Shown here in pieces: positions 1-7,101 of a DNA stretch of 64,000 bases. The notes below the pieces were generated by a model, which did not search any database, had not been told where the DNA came from, and saw only the letters and a list, made by a program, of their open reading frames with translations. The stretch covers positions 1 to 64,000 of the forward strand of contig NZ_LLXV01000013.1 in the NCBI RefSeq assembly GCF_001431665.1. Direction: 5' to 3'. The stretch's first letter is position 1, and each line of letters opens with the position of its first letter. The position numbers and the translations under genes were made by a program. Source of the DNA: Stenotrophomonas beteli (GTDB lineage Bacteria; Pseudomonadota; Gammaproteobacteria; Xanthomonadales; Xanthomonadaceae).

Positions 1-22
1 AGGGGCAGGGGCAGGGGCAGGA
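1..22 (+). repeat. In-frame GGGGCA hexanucleotide tandem repeat
   Basis: The window opens in a run of GGGGCA units that is read in frame as alternating Gly-Gln inside the partial replication gene. It is cut by the window edge, so copy number is unknown. Such a repeat can change length in steps of two residues without breaking the frame. Confidence 0.7.
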
Positions 23-404
23 CGCCAAGGCTGACCTGAAGACCCGCAAGGCCGACCGCATCCGTGAGATCGCTGCCGATGCGCAGGCTGCGTTCAACGC
101 GACCATGGCCAAGCCGCACGGCCTGCTGTCCAAGTGCACCGTGCTGAACAAGCCGCGGCTGAAGGCGGTCGAGAACGCTCTGCCGACCGTGCGCCAGCTC
201 TGCCAGCAGCTATTCGGAAGCGAGCGGGTGACGCCCCAGTTCTGGAAGCTCTACTTCGAATCCGCGGCCGATGATGATTTCTACTCGGGCCGGGTGAAGG
301 GCGGCCCAGGTCATGAGACCTACGTTCCCGACTTCGAAGTCCTGCTGCGCGAGAAGACCATCGCCAAGCTGGCCGACCGGGCGCTGTCCGAGGTGGTCCA
401 GTGA
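3..404 (+). CDS. Phage replication protein, C-terminal part (partial)
   Basis: The frame is open from the window edge. It reads a Gly-Gln repeat, then a charged helical stretch (KADLKTRKADRIREIAADAQ), then a compact C-terminal region with VRQLCQQLFGSERVTPQFW and PDFEVLLREKTIAKLADRA. The ATG at 105 is probably internal, because coding character continues upstream without a stop. The gene ends by GTGA overlap with the replicative helicase gene, so the likely role is initiator or helicase loader, as for phage O-type proteins. The diagnostic N-terminal domain is outside the window, so this rests mainly on position. Confidence 0.6.
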   Translation, partial: GQGQGQDAKADLKTRKADRIREIAADAQAAFNATMAKPHGLLSKCTVLNKPRLKAVENALPTVRQLCQQLFGSERVTPQFWKLYFESAADDDFYSGRVKGGPGHETYVPDFEVLLREKTIAKLADRALSEVVQ

Positions 405-1873
405 ACGCGGCCCGTGACGAAGTGAGCCGCCTGTCGGGCCTGTACGGCGACCAGCAGGCCCTGCGCCTGCCGCCGCACAGCATCGACGCCGAGCAGTCCG
501 TGCTGGGTGGGTTGATGCTGGTCAACCGGGCGCTGGTCGAGGTACAGGACGTTCTGGTTGAAGGCGACTTCTATCGCCGGGACCACCAGCTGCTGTGGCG
601 CTGCATCCTGCAGCTGGCCGAGAAGCGTCAGCCGTTCGATGCGGTGACTATCGGCGAGTGGTTCGAGGCTGCCGGCCAGCTGGAGCTGGTGGGCGACGGT
701 GCGTACATCATTGAGCTGGCCAACAACACGCCGTCGGCTGCGAACGTGCGGGCCTATGCCGAGATCGTGGCCGAGAAGGCGAAGCTGCGTGCGCTGATTG
801 ATGCTGGGCACGACCTGATCGACGCGGCCTACAGTCCCGAGGGTCGCAGCGCGCTCGACCTGATCGGGCATGCCCAGTCCCGAATCGGTGGGCTGCTGGA
901 CAGCGAGCCGTGCGACCTGGAGCCGGTGGCACCGGTGATGGCGCGCGTTTTCGACCAGCTTTCCCACGCCGCCGAAACGGTCGATGGCATCACCGGTCTG
1001 TCCACCAGCATGGAAGACCTCGACCAGATCCTGGACGGGCTGCTGGGCGGGCGCCTGTACGTGTTGGCGGCGCGGCCGAAGATGGGAAAGACGACCCTGG
1101 CGCAGAACATCGCCGAGCAGGTGGCCCTGCGTGCGGGCAAGTCGGTGGCCTTCTTCAGCTTCGAGATGAAGCCAGAGGAACTGGGCAAGCGCATGCTGGC
1201 CAACCTGGCCGGGGTGAGTGGCGGCAAGCTGCGGTCGGGCAAGCTCGACAACGCCGACTGGCAGAACGTCACCCTCTGGACCCGCAGGATCGGCGAGGCG
1301 GCAATGCGCATCAGCCGGCCGCGCATCGCCAAGGTTCAGCACGTCTGCGCCCAGGTCCGCCGCATGAAAGCGCAGGACGACAACCTGGTCCTGGTGGTGA
1401 TCGACTACCTGCAGCTGATGCACGTCTCTGGGGACAACCGTGCCGCAGGCATCGGCGACATCACCCGTGCGCTGAAGCTCCTGGCCAGCGAGCTGGACAT
1501 CGCGGTGCTGCTGCTGAGCCAGCTCAACCGCGACCTGGAGAAGCGCACCGGGGACAAGCGCCCGATCGTGGCCGACCTCCGCGACTCCGGTTCCATTGAG
1601 CAGGACGCCGACGCGGTGATTTTCATCTACCGCGACGAGATCTATCACCCCGACAGCCGTTGGGCTGGCACGGCCGAATTGATCGTGGCCATCCAGCGCG
1701 ACGGTGCGCCGGGCATGGCACGCGTCGCCTATGCGCCGGAGTATTTCCGGTTCTCCAACCTGCCCGAATGGTGGGAGCCGAAGCAGACCAGCGCGTCGGC
1801 ACCGGCTGCTGGGTCCGCGCCGAGGGCTCGCCGAGGGCTCGCCGCCGCGTTGCCGATGGGGGATCGAGAATGA
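401..1873 (+). CDS. Phage replicative DNA helicase, DnaB family
   Basis: This 490-residue protein has DnaB layout. An N-terminal helical domain (about 20-120, with SIDAEQSVLGGLML) is followed by a RecA-like helicase domain. Walker A is near residue 225 (AARPKMGKTTLA), Walker B near 329 (LVLVVIDYLQL), and the sensor region LLLSQLNRDLEKR and the arginine-finger region DLRDSGSIEQDAD follow. Family members are hexameric 5'-3' helicases that unwind the fork. The GTG start overlaps the stop of the upstream replication protein, indicating translational coupling. The C-terminus ends in a low-complexity Ala/Arg tail. Confidence 0.95.
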   Translation: MNAARDEVSRLSGLYGDQQALRLPPHSIDAEQSVLGGLMLVNRALVEVQDVLVEGDFYRRDHQLLWRCILQLAEKRQPFDAVTIGEWFEAAGQLELVGDGAYIIELANNTPSAANVRAYAEIVAEKAKLRALIDAGHDLIDAAYSPEGRSALDLIGHAQSRIGGLLDSEPCDLEPVAPVMARVFDQLSHAAETVDGITGLSTSMEDLDQILDGLLGGRLYVLAARPKMGKTTLAQNIAEQVALRAGKSVAFFSFEMKPEELGKRMLANLAGVSGGKLRSGKLDNADWQNVTLWTRRIGEAAMRISRPRIAKVQHVCAQVRRMKAQDDNLVLVVIDYLQLMHVSGDNRAAGIGDITRALKLLASELDIAVLLLSQLNRDLEKRTGDKRPIVADLRDSGSIEQDADAVIFIYRDEIYHPDSRWAGTAELIVAIQRDGAPGMARVAYAPEYFRFSNLPEWWEPKQTSASAPAAGSAPRARRGLAAALPMGDRE

Positions 1874-2490
1874 CCCTGACCGCTGCAGCGAAGAAGATCC
1901 GCGCCAAACGTGCGCGCCGCCCGATCTACCTGGTGGTGGCCAAGCTGGTCGACCCGAACACCGGCGAGCTGGTGGGCGCCCTGGTCCCGGCCAATGCCGT
2001 CGACCAGCGCCTTCTGCGCGATCGCAAGTTCCGCGTGGGCCGGGAGATCCGCGGCGAGCTGAAGCAGCCGCGCGAGGAATGGCAGCACCGCCTGATCCAC
2101 AAGATCGGGCACCTGATGGTCGACCACGTGGAGGGCTGGGAGCAGCTGGACGCCCACGACGCGGTGAAGCGACTGCAGCTGGACGCCGACGTGTGCTGCG
2201 AGACCGTGGAAATGGACGCCACCCCGGTGATTGCCGCGGTGCTGGACGCATGCGAGGCGCTGCTGGGTGCAGGCGCTCGCAAGGTGCTGGCCGGAGTGCT
2301 GCCGGAGATCCGCACGATTCCGGTCAAGCGCGCCGAGAGTCTTGCATTCGACGAGATGGAACAGGCCCGGTTCCAGGAGCTGTTCGACGGCCTGACCGAG
2401 CACATCGGCCACCGCTACGCCCACGTGATGCTCGACGGCGTGCGCGCCGAGTTCTGGAACATGGCTGGGCAGAACAGGAGGGTTGCGTGA
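1870..2490 (+). CDS. Conserved phage protein, DUF1367-like
   Basis: The protein has 206 residues from the ATG at 1870, which overlaps the helicase stop (ATGA) and is preferred over upstream in-frame starts lying inside the helicase gene. A basic N-terminus (KKIRAKRARRP) leads into KFRVGREIRGELKQPREEWQ and HKIGHLMVDHVEGWEQLDAHDAVKRLQ, which resemble DUF1367-type proteins of phage replication/recombination regions. Biochemical role is unknown. Position between helicase and recombination nucleases suggests DNA metabolism, by inference only. Confidence 0.6.
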   Translation: MTLTAAAKKIRAKRARRPIYLVVAKLVDPNTGELVGALVPANAVDQRLLRDRKFRVGREIRGELKQPREEWQHRLIHKIGHLMVDHVEGWEQLDAHDAVKRLQLDADVCCETVEMDATPVIAAVLDACEALLGAGARKVLAGVLPEIRTIPVKRAESLAFDEMEQARFQELFDGLTEHIGHRYAHVMLDGVRAEFWNMAGQNRRVA

Positions 2491-2513
2491 TGCTCGCTTC
2501 AAATGATGATTCG

Positions 2514-3038
2514 CTAGCGGCCCGAGTACTGCTTGTCGATCTCTCTCACTGCCTTCAGGCAATCACTAGCCTGATTCACGTAAATGTCAAGCGAAGCAAC
2601 GCACTTCTTGACATCGTCGGGGCTTGGTTTGCTAGGCAATTGTCCAACTGCGTCGGCCGCTTGGGCAACGATCTCACCCACGGTGAACATCCAGATGGCG
2701 AGCCGGTGATCTGGGATTTCATGGATTGGAGTGGAGGACAACGCTGTCGAGATGACATCGAGGCGCCGTCTGTCGGCTTCACTGATGAGACAGGTCGTGG
2801 CTTTGTCTCGAATGACATTTCTGTAGCCGATCAGGTGATCAGCGGCCATTTGGACGGTCCCGCAGATTGCGCCAATCTGCTGCACCTTTACTCGTTCGTG
2901 TTGCTTCTTCGCTATGTAGGAAGCCCCGAGGATTGCCAGCGCGGACAAAAGCGCCTGAGCCCAGGAGGCGGCAGACGACCACCAGCTCAGTGGCTGGCAA
3001 AGGATCTGAAATGGGTAGCAGTAGAGGGGCTCAGCCAT
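2514..3038 (-). CDS. Putative membrane-anchored moron protein
   Basis: The 174-residue product has one likely membrane segment (about 21-41, SAASWAQALLSALAILGASY), then a basic stop-transfer (IAKKQHERVK) and a soluble C-terminal region of about 130 residues. It runs opposite to the surrounding early genes and uses AT-richer codons, both typical of a separately expressed moron. A plus-strand frame (2490-3074) is also open across it, but its product is Trp/Cys/Pro-scattered and has no recognisable order. The family is not recognised. Anchoring plus antisense placement would suit superinfection exclusion or anti-host defence, which is inference. Confidence 0.6.
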   Translation of the reverse strand: MAEPLYCYPFQILCQPLSWWSSAASWAQALLSALAILGASYIAKKQHERVKVQQIGAICGTVQMAADHLIGYRNVIRDKATTCLISEADRRRLDVISTALSSTPIHEIPDHRLAIWMFTVGEIVAQAADAVGQLPSKPSPDDVKKCVASLDIYVNQASDCLKAVREIDKQYSGR

Positions 3039-3070
3039 TGCTCTTGCCTGTCCGTGGTGGAGGCTGAAGC

Positions 3071-3466
3071 ATGAAGCGCGGCCGCTCTACCGGCAAGCCG
3101 ACTGTTGCCCAGCAGCAGCGGATGGACGCCATCGCCGAAATCGGCTGCATCGTCGCCCATGGCTTGGGCATTGACCTGGGCGACAGGCCTATCCCGGCTG
3201 AAGTGCACCACCTGACGGTCGGAGGCAAGCACGGCGCCAAGCGCCGTGGCCACGATTTCACCATCGGGCTGAACCCCTGGTCCCACCGCGGCGAGCCATT
3301 CGGCGGCATGTCCGCTGCCCGGTGCGAGGAACTGTTCGGTCCGTCCTACGCCCTCCAACCCCGCAAGTTCCGCCAGGAGGTCGGCAGCGACGACTACCTG
3401 CTGGACCTGCAGAACACCCTGATCGAGAAGCACATGAAGGAGACCCGCCAATGGCAAGCCGCCTGA
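3071..3466 (+). CDS. Ref-like HNH nuclease (RecA-dependent endonuclease family)
   Basis: The 131-residue protein has a basic N-terminus (KRGRSTGKPTVAQQQRMDAIAEIGC). An HNH core with EVHHLTVGGKHGAKRRGH and TIGLNPWSHRGEPFGG spans about residues 43-80, matching the compact metal-binding fold of the P1 Ref family. P1 Ref cuts DNA at RecA-bound displacement loops. The next gene encodes a RuvC-like resolvase and overlaps it, so the pair probably processes recombination intermediates during replication or packaging. Activity is inferred from motif resemblance. Confidence 0.78.
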   Translation: MKRGRSTGKPTVAQQQRMDAIAEIGCIVAHGLGIDLGDRPIPAEVHHLTVGGKHGAKRRGHDFTIGLNPWSHRGEPFGGMSAARCEELFGPSYALQPRKFRQEVGSDDYLLDLQNTLIEKHMKETRQWQAA

Positions 3467-3960
3467 CGTTCGGCATTGACCCAGGCCTGACCGGCGCCAT
3501 CGTGACGCTGCTCGACGGAGAGCCTGGCCCGATGGTCGACATGCCGGTGATGGATGGGGAGGTCGACGCGCGCGCGGTCGCGGCGTTCCTCCGGCAGCAG
3601 CGGGACGCTAACCCTGGCGCGCTGATCGCAGTGGCCTTGGAACGGATCCACGCCCGGCCGATGCGCAACGGCGAGGGCAAGGCCATCGAGGGATCGGTGG
3701 CCAGGCACAACTTAGCGGAAGGCTTCGGCCAGCTGAAGGCAACCGTGCGGCTGCTGGGCATGCAGCTGTTACTGGTCCAGCCATCGGTCTGGAAGCGACG
3801 CTTCGACCTGTCGGGGAAGGGCAAGGACGCGGGCCGTGTGCTGGCTATCCAGCGTTTCCCCGCTGCGGCGGTGCAGCTGCAACGGAAGAAGGACAACGGC
3901 CGGGCAGACGCGCTGCTGATTGGTCTGTACGGCGACAGCCTGATCAGGGGTGGCGCATGA
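3451..3960 (+). CDS. RuvC-like Holliday junction resolvase (phage type)
   Basis: The 169-residue protein starts at the ATG at 3451 (MASRLTFGIDPGLTGAI), inside the 3' end of the upstream nuclease gene. RNase H-fold acidic residues are visible: Asp in FGIDPGLTG near residue 9, Glu in ALERIH near 67, and Asp residues in DNGRADALLIG near 150-156. Family members cleave four-way junctions symmetrically. In phages they resolve branches before packaging. The gene is coupled by ATGA overlap to the following small cysteine-rich protein. Confidence 0.85.
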   Translation: MASRLTFGIDPGLTGAIVTLLDGEPGPMVDMPVMDGEVDARAVAAFLRQQRDANPGALIAVALERIHARPMRNGEGKAIEGSVARHNLAEGFGQLKATVRLLGMQLLLVQPSVWKRRFDLSGKGKDAGRVLAIQRFPAAAVQLQRKKDNGRADALLIGLYGDSLIRGGA

Positions 3961-4169
3961 CCACCGCCGAGGCCCGCACCCGTAAGCGATACAACGCCTA
4001 CCTGCGCCGGCATGGCGTCTGCTCGGTCTGCACCATGCGGGAGCGCGGGAGCAGCCCGGCGCACTGCCAGCGCCGGCCGGACCGGCAGGGCAGCTGCGAC
4101 ACCGACGGCCTGCTGCCGGTGTTCCGATTCGACGAGAACGTGCTGAAGGGGATGCGCGATGGCGACTGA
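3957..4169 (+). CDS. Small cysteine-rich phage protein (possible zinc-binding)
   Basis: The product has 70 residues, a basic N-terminus (TRKRYNAYLRRHG) and four cysteines arranged as CSVC, then C and C (HGVCSVCTMRERG; AHCQRR; GSCDTD), enough for one zinc site. It overlaps the resolvase stop and its own end overlaps the next gene, so it is part of the same transcription unit. Small zinc proteins in this position often bind DNA or RNA, but no family is recognised. Confidence 0.6.
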   Translation: MTTAEARTRKRYNAYLRRHGVCSVCTMRERGSSPAHCQRRPDRQGSCDTDGLLPVFRFDENVLKGMRDGD

Positions 4170-4698
4170 CGACTACCTGGTGCAGCAGCTCCGGGCCTGG
4201 GGCCATGCGCAGGCCAACCGGTTCGCGCTGACTTACGCCGACCGCAGCACGCACGTGCTGGAGAAGGCCCGCGACCTAGCGCCCGGCACCCGGGAGCGCG
4301 CCCTGCGCGACCTGGTGGGCCGAGACGGGTCCAGCCGCAGGCGCTTCATGGCCGACCGCAGCGGCGTTGAGGGCATGGGCATGCTGCCGGCGTGGGCGGT
4401 TGATCCGGTGCGGTCGACGAACGATGCCGACAAGCCACACGACAACCCCGAGATCGCCGTCGACGTTGGTATCCCCGACGAACTGCGGTGGGTCGAGCAG
4501 GCGCTGGCGTCGATGATGCGCCAGTACCCGCTGCGTGCCCTGGTGCTGCACACCGAGTACACGGTGTCGGCCAGCCAGGCGGTGAAGGCACGCATGGTGG
4601 CGGAGAAGTACGGCGGCACGCTGTCGGTCTGGCAGTACCGCCGGGAGTTGCAGCGCGCCGTAGATTGGATCTCTGGCGCGCAGGCGTCTGCGGCTTAG
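4159..4698 (+). CDS. Putative late-gene regulator, antiterminator Q-like
   Basis: The product has 179 residues. The C-terminal half (about 115-172) contains LRWVEQALASMMRQYPLRALVLHT and VSASQAVKARMVAEKYGG followed by YRRELQRAVDWI, a helix-turn-helix arrangement resembling phage Q/DUF1133-type late antiterminators with sigma-region-4-like DNA binding. It is the last gene before the tRNA and lysis cassette, which is where Q normally sits. It would let polymerase read through late terminators such as those at 11831 and 28761. Assignment is by position and fold resemblance. Confidence 0.55.
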   Translation: MATDDYLVQQLRAWGHAQANRFALTYADRSTHVLEKARDLAPGTRERALRDLVGRDGSSRRRFMADRSGVEGMGMLPAWAVDPVRSTNDADKPHDNPEIAVDVGIPDELRWVEQALASMMRQYPLRALVLHTEYTVSASQAVKARMVAEKYGGTLSVWQYRRELQRAVDWISGAQASAA

Positions 4699-4910
4699 GG
4701 AACCAGCGCACCAACCGCTTTCTTCACCGCAAGCTGAGCCTTGATGGCTTCGCCCTCGTCGTCGTAGCCACCGTCAATGTGCTGACCGCCTGACAAATAG
4801 ACGCGGACGATGTAACGGTTCATCTTCAAATGGTCGCCTTGGTCGAACACAGCTGAAACGGCAGAGACGTGTTCGATGCGAATGTTGTAGCCGCCGAAAA
4901 GGAAAAACAT
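4695..4910 (-). CDS. Small minus-strand phage protein, unknown function
   Basis: The 71-residue frame reads like a real beta-rich small protein: GGYNIRIEHVSAVSAVFDQG, then NRYIVRVYLSGGQHIDGGYDD, then helix EAIKAQLAVKKAVGAL. Its stop overlaps that of the Q-like gene by 4 bp, so the two are convergent. No good ribosome binding site precedes the ATG at 4910. The internal Met at residue 30 (MNRYIVRVYL) is an alternative start. The opposite orientation and lower GC suggest an independently expressed accessory gene. Confidence 0.5.
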   Translation of the reverse strand: MFFLFGGYNIRIEHVSAVSAVFDQGDHLKMNRYIVRVYLSGGQHIDGGYDDEGEAIKAQLAVKKAVGALVP

Positions 4911-5066
4911 CGGAAAGTCCGTTTAGTTGAGGTCCGCACTTCTTACGCGGACGGCCGGCTGTTGACAAGTTGCACAAGGAAGTGCCCTAATTCTGCAACT
5001 GTCAAGAATTGTCCCTGAAGCCCCGGCCCTGCGTCGGGGCTTCTGCGTTTCCGGGACTGCGCTTCC

Positions 5067-5145
5067 TGCGGGCGTAGGCCAGAGGTCCAGGCTGCCGGGC
5101 TCATAACCCGGAGATTCGCCGGTTCGAATCCGGCCCCCGCAACCA
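5067..5145 (+). tRNA. Phage-encoded tRNA-Met (CAT anticodon)
   Basis: The anticodon arm is CCGGG-CTCATAA-CCCGG, the T arm GCCGG-TTCGAAT-CCGGC, and CCA is encoded. The D arm reads GGCC...GGCT. The acceptor pairs fully (TGCGGG+G with CCCCGCA) only if one C at about 5073 is bulged, an unusual extra base at the acceptor/D junction. CAT could read AUG, or AUA if lysidine-modified. It lies directly upstream of the lysis genes, as tRNAs do in several lambdoid phages. Confidence 0.8.
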
Positions 5146-5233
5146 TCCACGCCCGTCCACCCTCACCGGACCAATTCGCCGAGCCTGCCGGGCTGCGGTG
5201 ACGGGCACCTATCGACCAATCGGGGAGGGCGTC

Positions 5234-5473
5234 ATGCCGAACCGGATCAACCATGGAACCGACATGCGGGGAGAAATCATTGACGCGGTGGGGACCGCAG
5301 CCCTGAAGGTCACGCCGCCGGTAACGGTGGCCACGGCCGTCGCATCGGGGTTCACCCTGGACAAGGCGGTGCTGGTGCTGACTGCCATCTACCTGGTGGG
5401 CCAGATCGGCTACCTGGTGTGGAAGTGGATCCGCGAATGGCGCCAGGCGCGCCGCGGCGGGGTGATCGGGTGA
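5234..5473 (+). CDS. Phage holin
   Basis: The 79-residue product starts at ATG 5234 behind a strong GGGGAGG ribosome site. It has two hydrophobic segments (AALKVTPPVTVATAVASG about 22-39; AVLVLTAIYLVGQIGYLVW about 45-63) and a basic C-terminus (KWIREWRQARRGG). That is the usual plan of small class II/III holins, which depolarise or perforate the inner membrane to trigger lysis. The gene is coupled by overlap (GTGA) to the endolysin. An in-frame start at 5198 lacks a comparable ribosome site. Confidence 0.8.
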   Translation: MPNRINHGTDMRGEIIDAVGTAALKVTPPVTVATAVASGFTLDKAVLVLTAIYLVGQIGYLVWKWIREWRQARRGGVIG

Positions 5474-5934
5474 AGGGCAAGGTAATCGGCGGCAGCGTCG
5501 CGGGCGTCGTGCTGCTCGCTGCCGGCGCGCTGGTGAAGCCGTGGGAGGGCTACTCGCCCACGCCGTACATCGACATGGTGGGCGTCGCCACGCACTGTTA
5601 CGGCGACACCAGCCGCGCGGACAAGGCGGTCTACACCGAGCAGGAGTGCGCCGAGAAGCTCAACAGCCGCCTCGGTAGCTACCTGACCGGCATCAGCCAG
5701 TGCATCAAGGTGCCGCTGCGCGAGCGCGAGTGGGCCGCGGTACTGAGCTGGACCTACAACGTAGGCGTCGGCGCCGCCTGCCGCTCGACGCTGGTGGGCA
5801 GGATCAACGCCGGCCAACCCGCCGCGGCCTGGTGCCCGGAGCTGGACCGCTGGGTGTATGCCGGCGGGAAGCGCGTGCAGGGCCTGGTGAACCGCCGGGC
5901 GGCGGAACGGGCGATGTGCGAGGGCCGATCGTGA
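5470..5934 (+). CDS. SAR endolysin, phage lysozyme GH24
   Basis: The 154-residue product starts at a GTG overlapping the holin stop. A weakly hydrophobic Gly/Ala-rich N-terminal segment (VIGGSVAGVVLLAAGALV) is a signal-arrest-release anchor. The catalytic triad follows at the GH24 spacing E-x8-D-x5-T: WEGYSPTPYID then MVGVAT, near residues 25-40. RINAGQPAAAWCPELDRW and GLVNRRAAE are conserved C-terminal lysozyme features. Family members cut peptidoglycan after release from the membrane. Spanin genes follow immediately. Confidence 0.93.
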   Translation: MKGKVIGGSVAGVVLLAAGALVKPWEGYSPTPYIDMVGVATHCYGDTSRADKAVYTEQECAEKLNSRLGSYLTGISQCIKVPLREREWAAVLSWTYNVGVGAACRSTLVGRINAGQPAAAWCPELDRWVYAGGKRVQGLVNRRAAERAMCEGRS

Positions 5935-6401
5935 ACCGCATCGCCATCGCGGTAGCAGCCTTCGTTCTTTGGTCCGTCGCCATGGTCGGCGTTGGTTGGG
6001 CCTGGCGCAGTGACCGTGCAGAGGGCAGGGAGGCCACCCAGCGCGCCGCCGGCGCCGAGGCAGTCGCCGCCCAGGTGAACCAGACCCGTGCCATCGAGCA
6101 TGCCCAGGCCGAGACACTGGCCGCCATTGGAGCGAAGCATGAAGAAGACCGCACTGCGGCCGCGACCGTCCCTGCTGCTGTTGTGGCTGACCTGCGCGCT
6201 GGGCGTCTCCAGCTGCGCGACGACCTCGCCACCTGCAGCACCAGCCTCCTGTCCCAAGCCGTCGCCGGCGCCGTCGAACGTGATGCGCACGCCGAACTAC
6301 GAGCAGAGGTTGCGGGAGCTGCTGTTCAAATCGGCCGCGACGCCGACGACCACGTCCGCGCCGGCCAAGCCGTGATCCGGGCGGACAGGGGCCAACCGTG
6401 A
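5931..6401 (+). CDS. Rz: Rz-like i-spanin (inner membrane)
   Basis: The 156-residue product starts at a GTG overlapping the endolysin stop. An N-terminal membrane segment (IAIAVAAFVLWSVAMVGVGWAW) is followed by a long Ala/Glu/Arg-rich periplasmic coiled coil, the type II topology of i-spanins. A lipoprotein frame is embedded in it (6139-6375), which is diagnostic for Rz/Rz1. The complex fuses inner and outer membranes in the last step of lysis. Confidence 0.88.
   Translation: MNRIAIAVAAFVLWSVAMVGVGWAWRSDRAEGREATQRAAGAEAVAAQVNQTRAIEHAQAETLAAIGAKHEEDRTAAATVPAAVVADLRAGRLQLRDDLATCSTSLLSQAVAGAVERDAHAELRAEVAGAAVQIGRDADDHVRAGQAVIRADRGQP
6139..6375 (+). CDS. Rz1: Rz1-like o-spanin lipoprotein, nested in Rz
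   Basis: The 78-residue frame lies wholly within Rz in another frame. A basic start (MKKTALRPRP), hydrophobic core and lipobox ending GVSSC predict cleavage before Cys at about residue 24. The mature part is Pro/Ala/Ser-rich (CATTSPPAAPASCPKPSPAP), typical of Rz1. The start at 6139 is chosen because the lipobox follows directly. It would be anchored in the outer membrane and bind the Rz coiled coil. Confidence 0.87.
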   Translation: MKKTALRPRPSLLLLWLTCALGVSSCATTSPPAAPASCPKPSPAPSNVMRTPNYEQRLRELLFKSAATPTTTSAPAKP

Positions 6402-6646
6402 GCAACGTCCTGCAGCTCATCCCGAACAACGCGCTGGCCGTGGACCAGCACCAGCTTGCCGCGCGCATCCGGGAGTTCGCTGACCGCATCGAGGCCGGGC
6501 AGTTCGGGGACGTGGAGAAGGTGGCCCTGGTGGTGGATTGCGCAGGCGGCGTAGATCACCGCGTCTATGGGCGGCAGTGCAGTGCCGCAGAGCTGGTCGG
6601 GCTGCTGGAGTGGTCCAAGGCCCGGATCATCAGGGGCGACTACTGA
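6398..6646 (+). CDS. Conserved small phage protein between lysis and terminase genes
   Basis: The product has 82 residues from a GTG four bases before the Rz stop region. The N-terminal helix (HQLAARIREFADRIEAGQFG) and strands VEKVALVVDCAGGVDHRVYG are similar to small alpha/beta proteins common next to terminase genes. Its function is unknown. The stop overlaps the ATG of terS, so it is translationally coupled to packaging genes. Confidence 0.65.
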   Translation: MSNVLQLIPNNALAVDQHQLAARIREFADRIEAGQFGDVEKVALVVDCAGGVDHRVYGRQCSAAELVGLLEWSKARIIRGDY

Positions 6647-7101
6647 TGGCACGCCCCAGCAAGTACAGCCAGCAGCTGGCCGACGCGATCTGCGACCTGC
6701 TGGTGGATGGCAAGAGCCTGCGCACGATCTGTTCCACGGCGAAGATGCCGAGCCGTTCCACGGTCATTCGTTGGTTGGCTGAGGACGAGGCATTTCGCAA
6801 CCAGTACGCGCGTGCACGCGAGCTGCAGGCGGACACGCTGGCCGAAGAGATCCTCGACATCGCCGACAAAGCGGTGCTGGGCGAGCGGCTGAAGAAGGAC
6901 GGCAAGGGCAAGGTGCTGGAGCGACAGACAGGCGACATGGTCGAGCGCTCCAAGCTGATGATCGATGCCCGGAAGTGGTACGCCGGCAAGCTGCAGCCCA
7001 AGAAGTACGGCGAGCGCGTTGCTCTGGACCACGGCGTGCAGGACAACCTGGCCGACCAACTGAGGGCCGCCCGTGAGCGCGCAGCTGGCCGCGAGTCCTG
7101 A
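6646..7101 (+). CDS. terS: Terminase small subunit
   Basis: The 151-residue product starts at ATG 6646, overlapping the previous stop. An N-terminal helix-turn-helix (YSQQLADAICDLLVDGKSLRTI; MPSRSTVIRWLAEDEAFRNQYA, about 6-55) is typical of TerS, which recognises pac/cos DNA. A central oligomerisation helix follows (ARELQADTLAEEILDIADKA), then a C-terminal tail ending in the start of terL. It overlaps terL by 29 bp. TerS recruits DNA and regulates the large-subunit motor. Confidence 0.88.
   Translation: MARPSKYSQQLADAICDLLVDGKSLRTICSTAKMPSRSTVIRWLAEDEAFRNQYARARELQADTLAEEILDIADKAVLGERLKKDGKGKVLERQTGDMVERSKLMIDARKWYAGKLQPKKYGERVALDHGVQDNLADQLRAARERAAGRES

Noticed and set aside
1704..3074. Long plus-strand frame of 456 codons
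   Set aside because: It runs out of frame through the helicase and DUF1367-like genes with Arg/Pro/Gly-rich composition. Only its last part (2490-3074) competes with the minus-strand gene, and the minus product looks more protein-like.
2514..4910. Toxin-antitoxin assignment for the minus-strand phage genes
   Set aside because: Neither has a recognisable toxin or antitoxin fold, nor a paired partner gene.
4923..5150. Minus-strand frame across the phage tRNA
   Set aside because: It is the antisense reading of the tRNA and its flanks (GRIRTGESPGYEPGS type), a common artefact.
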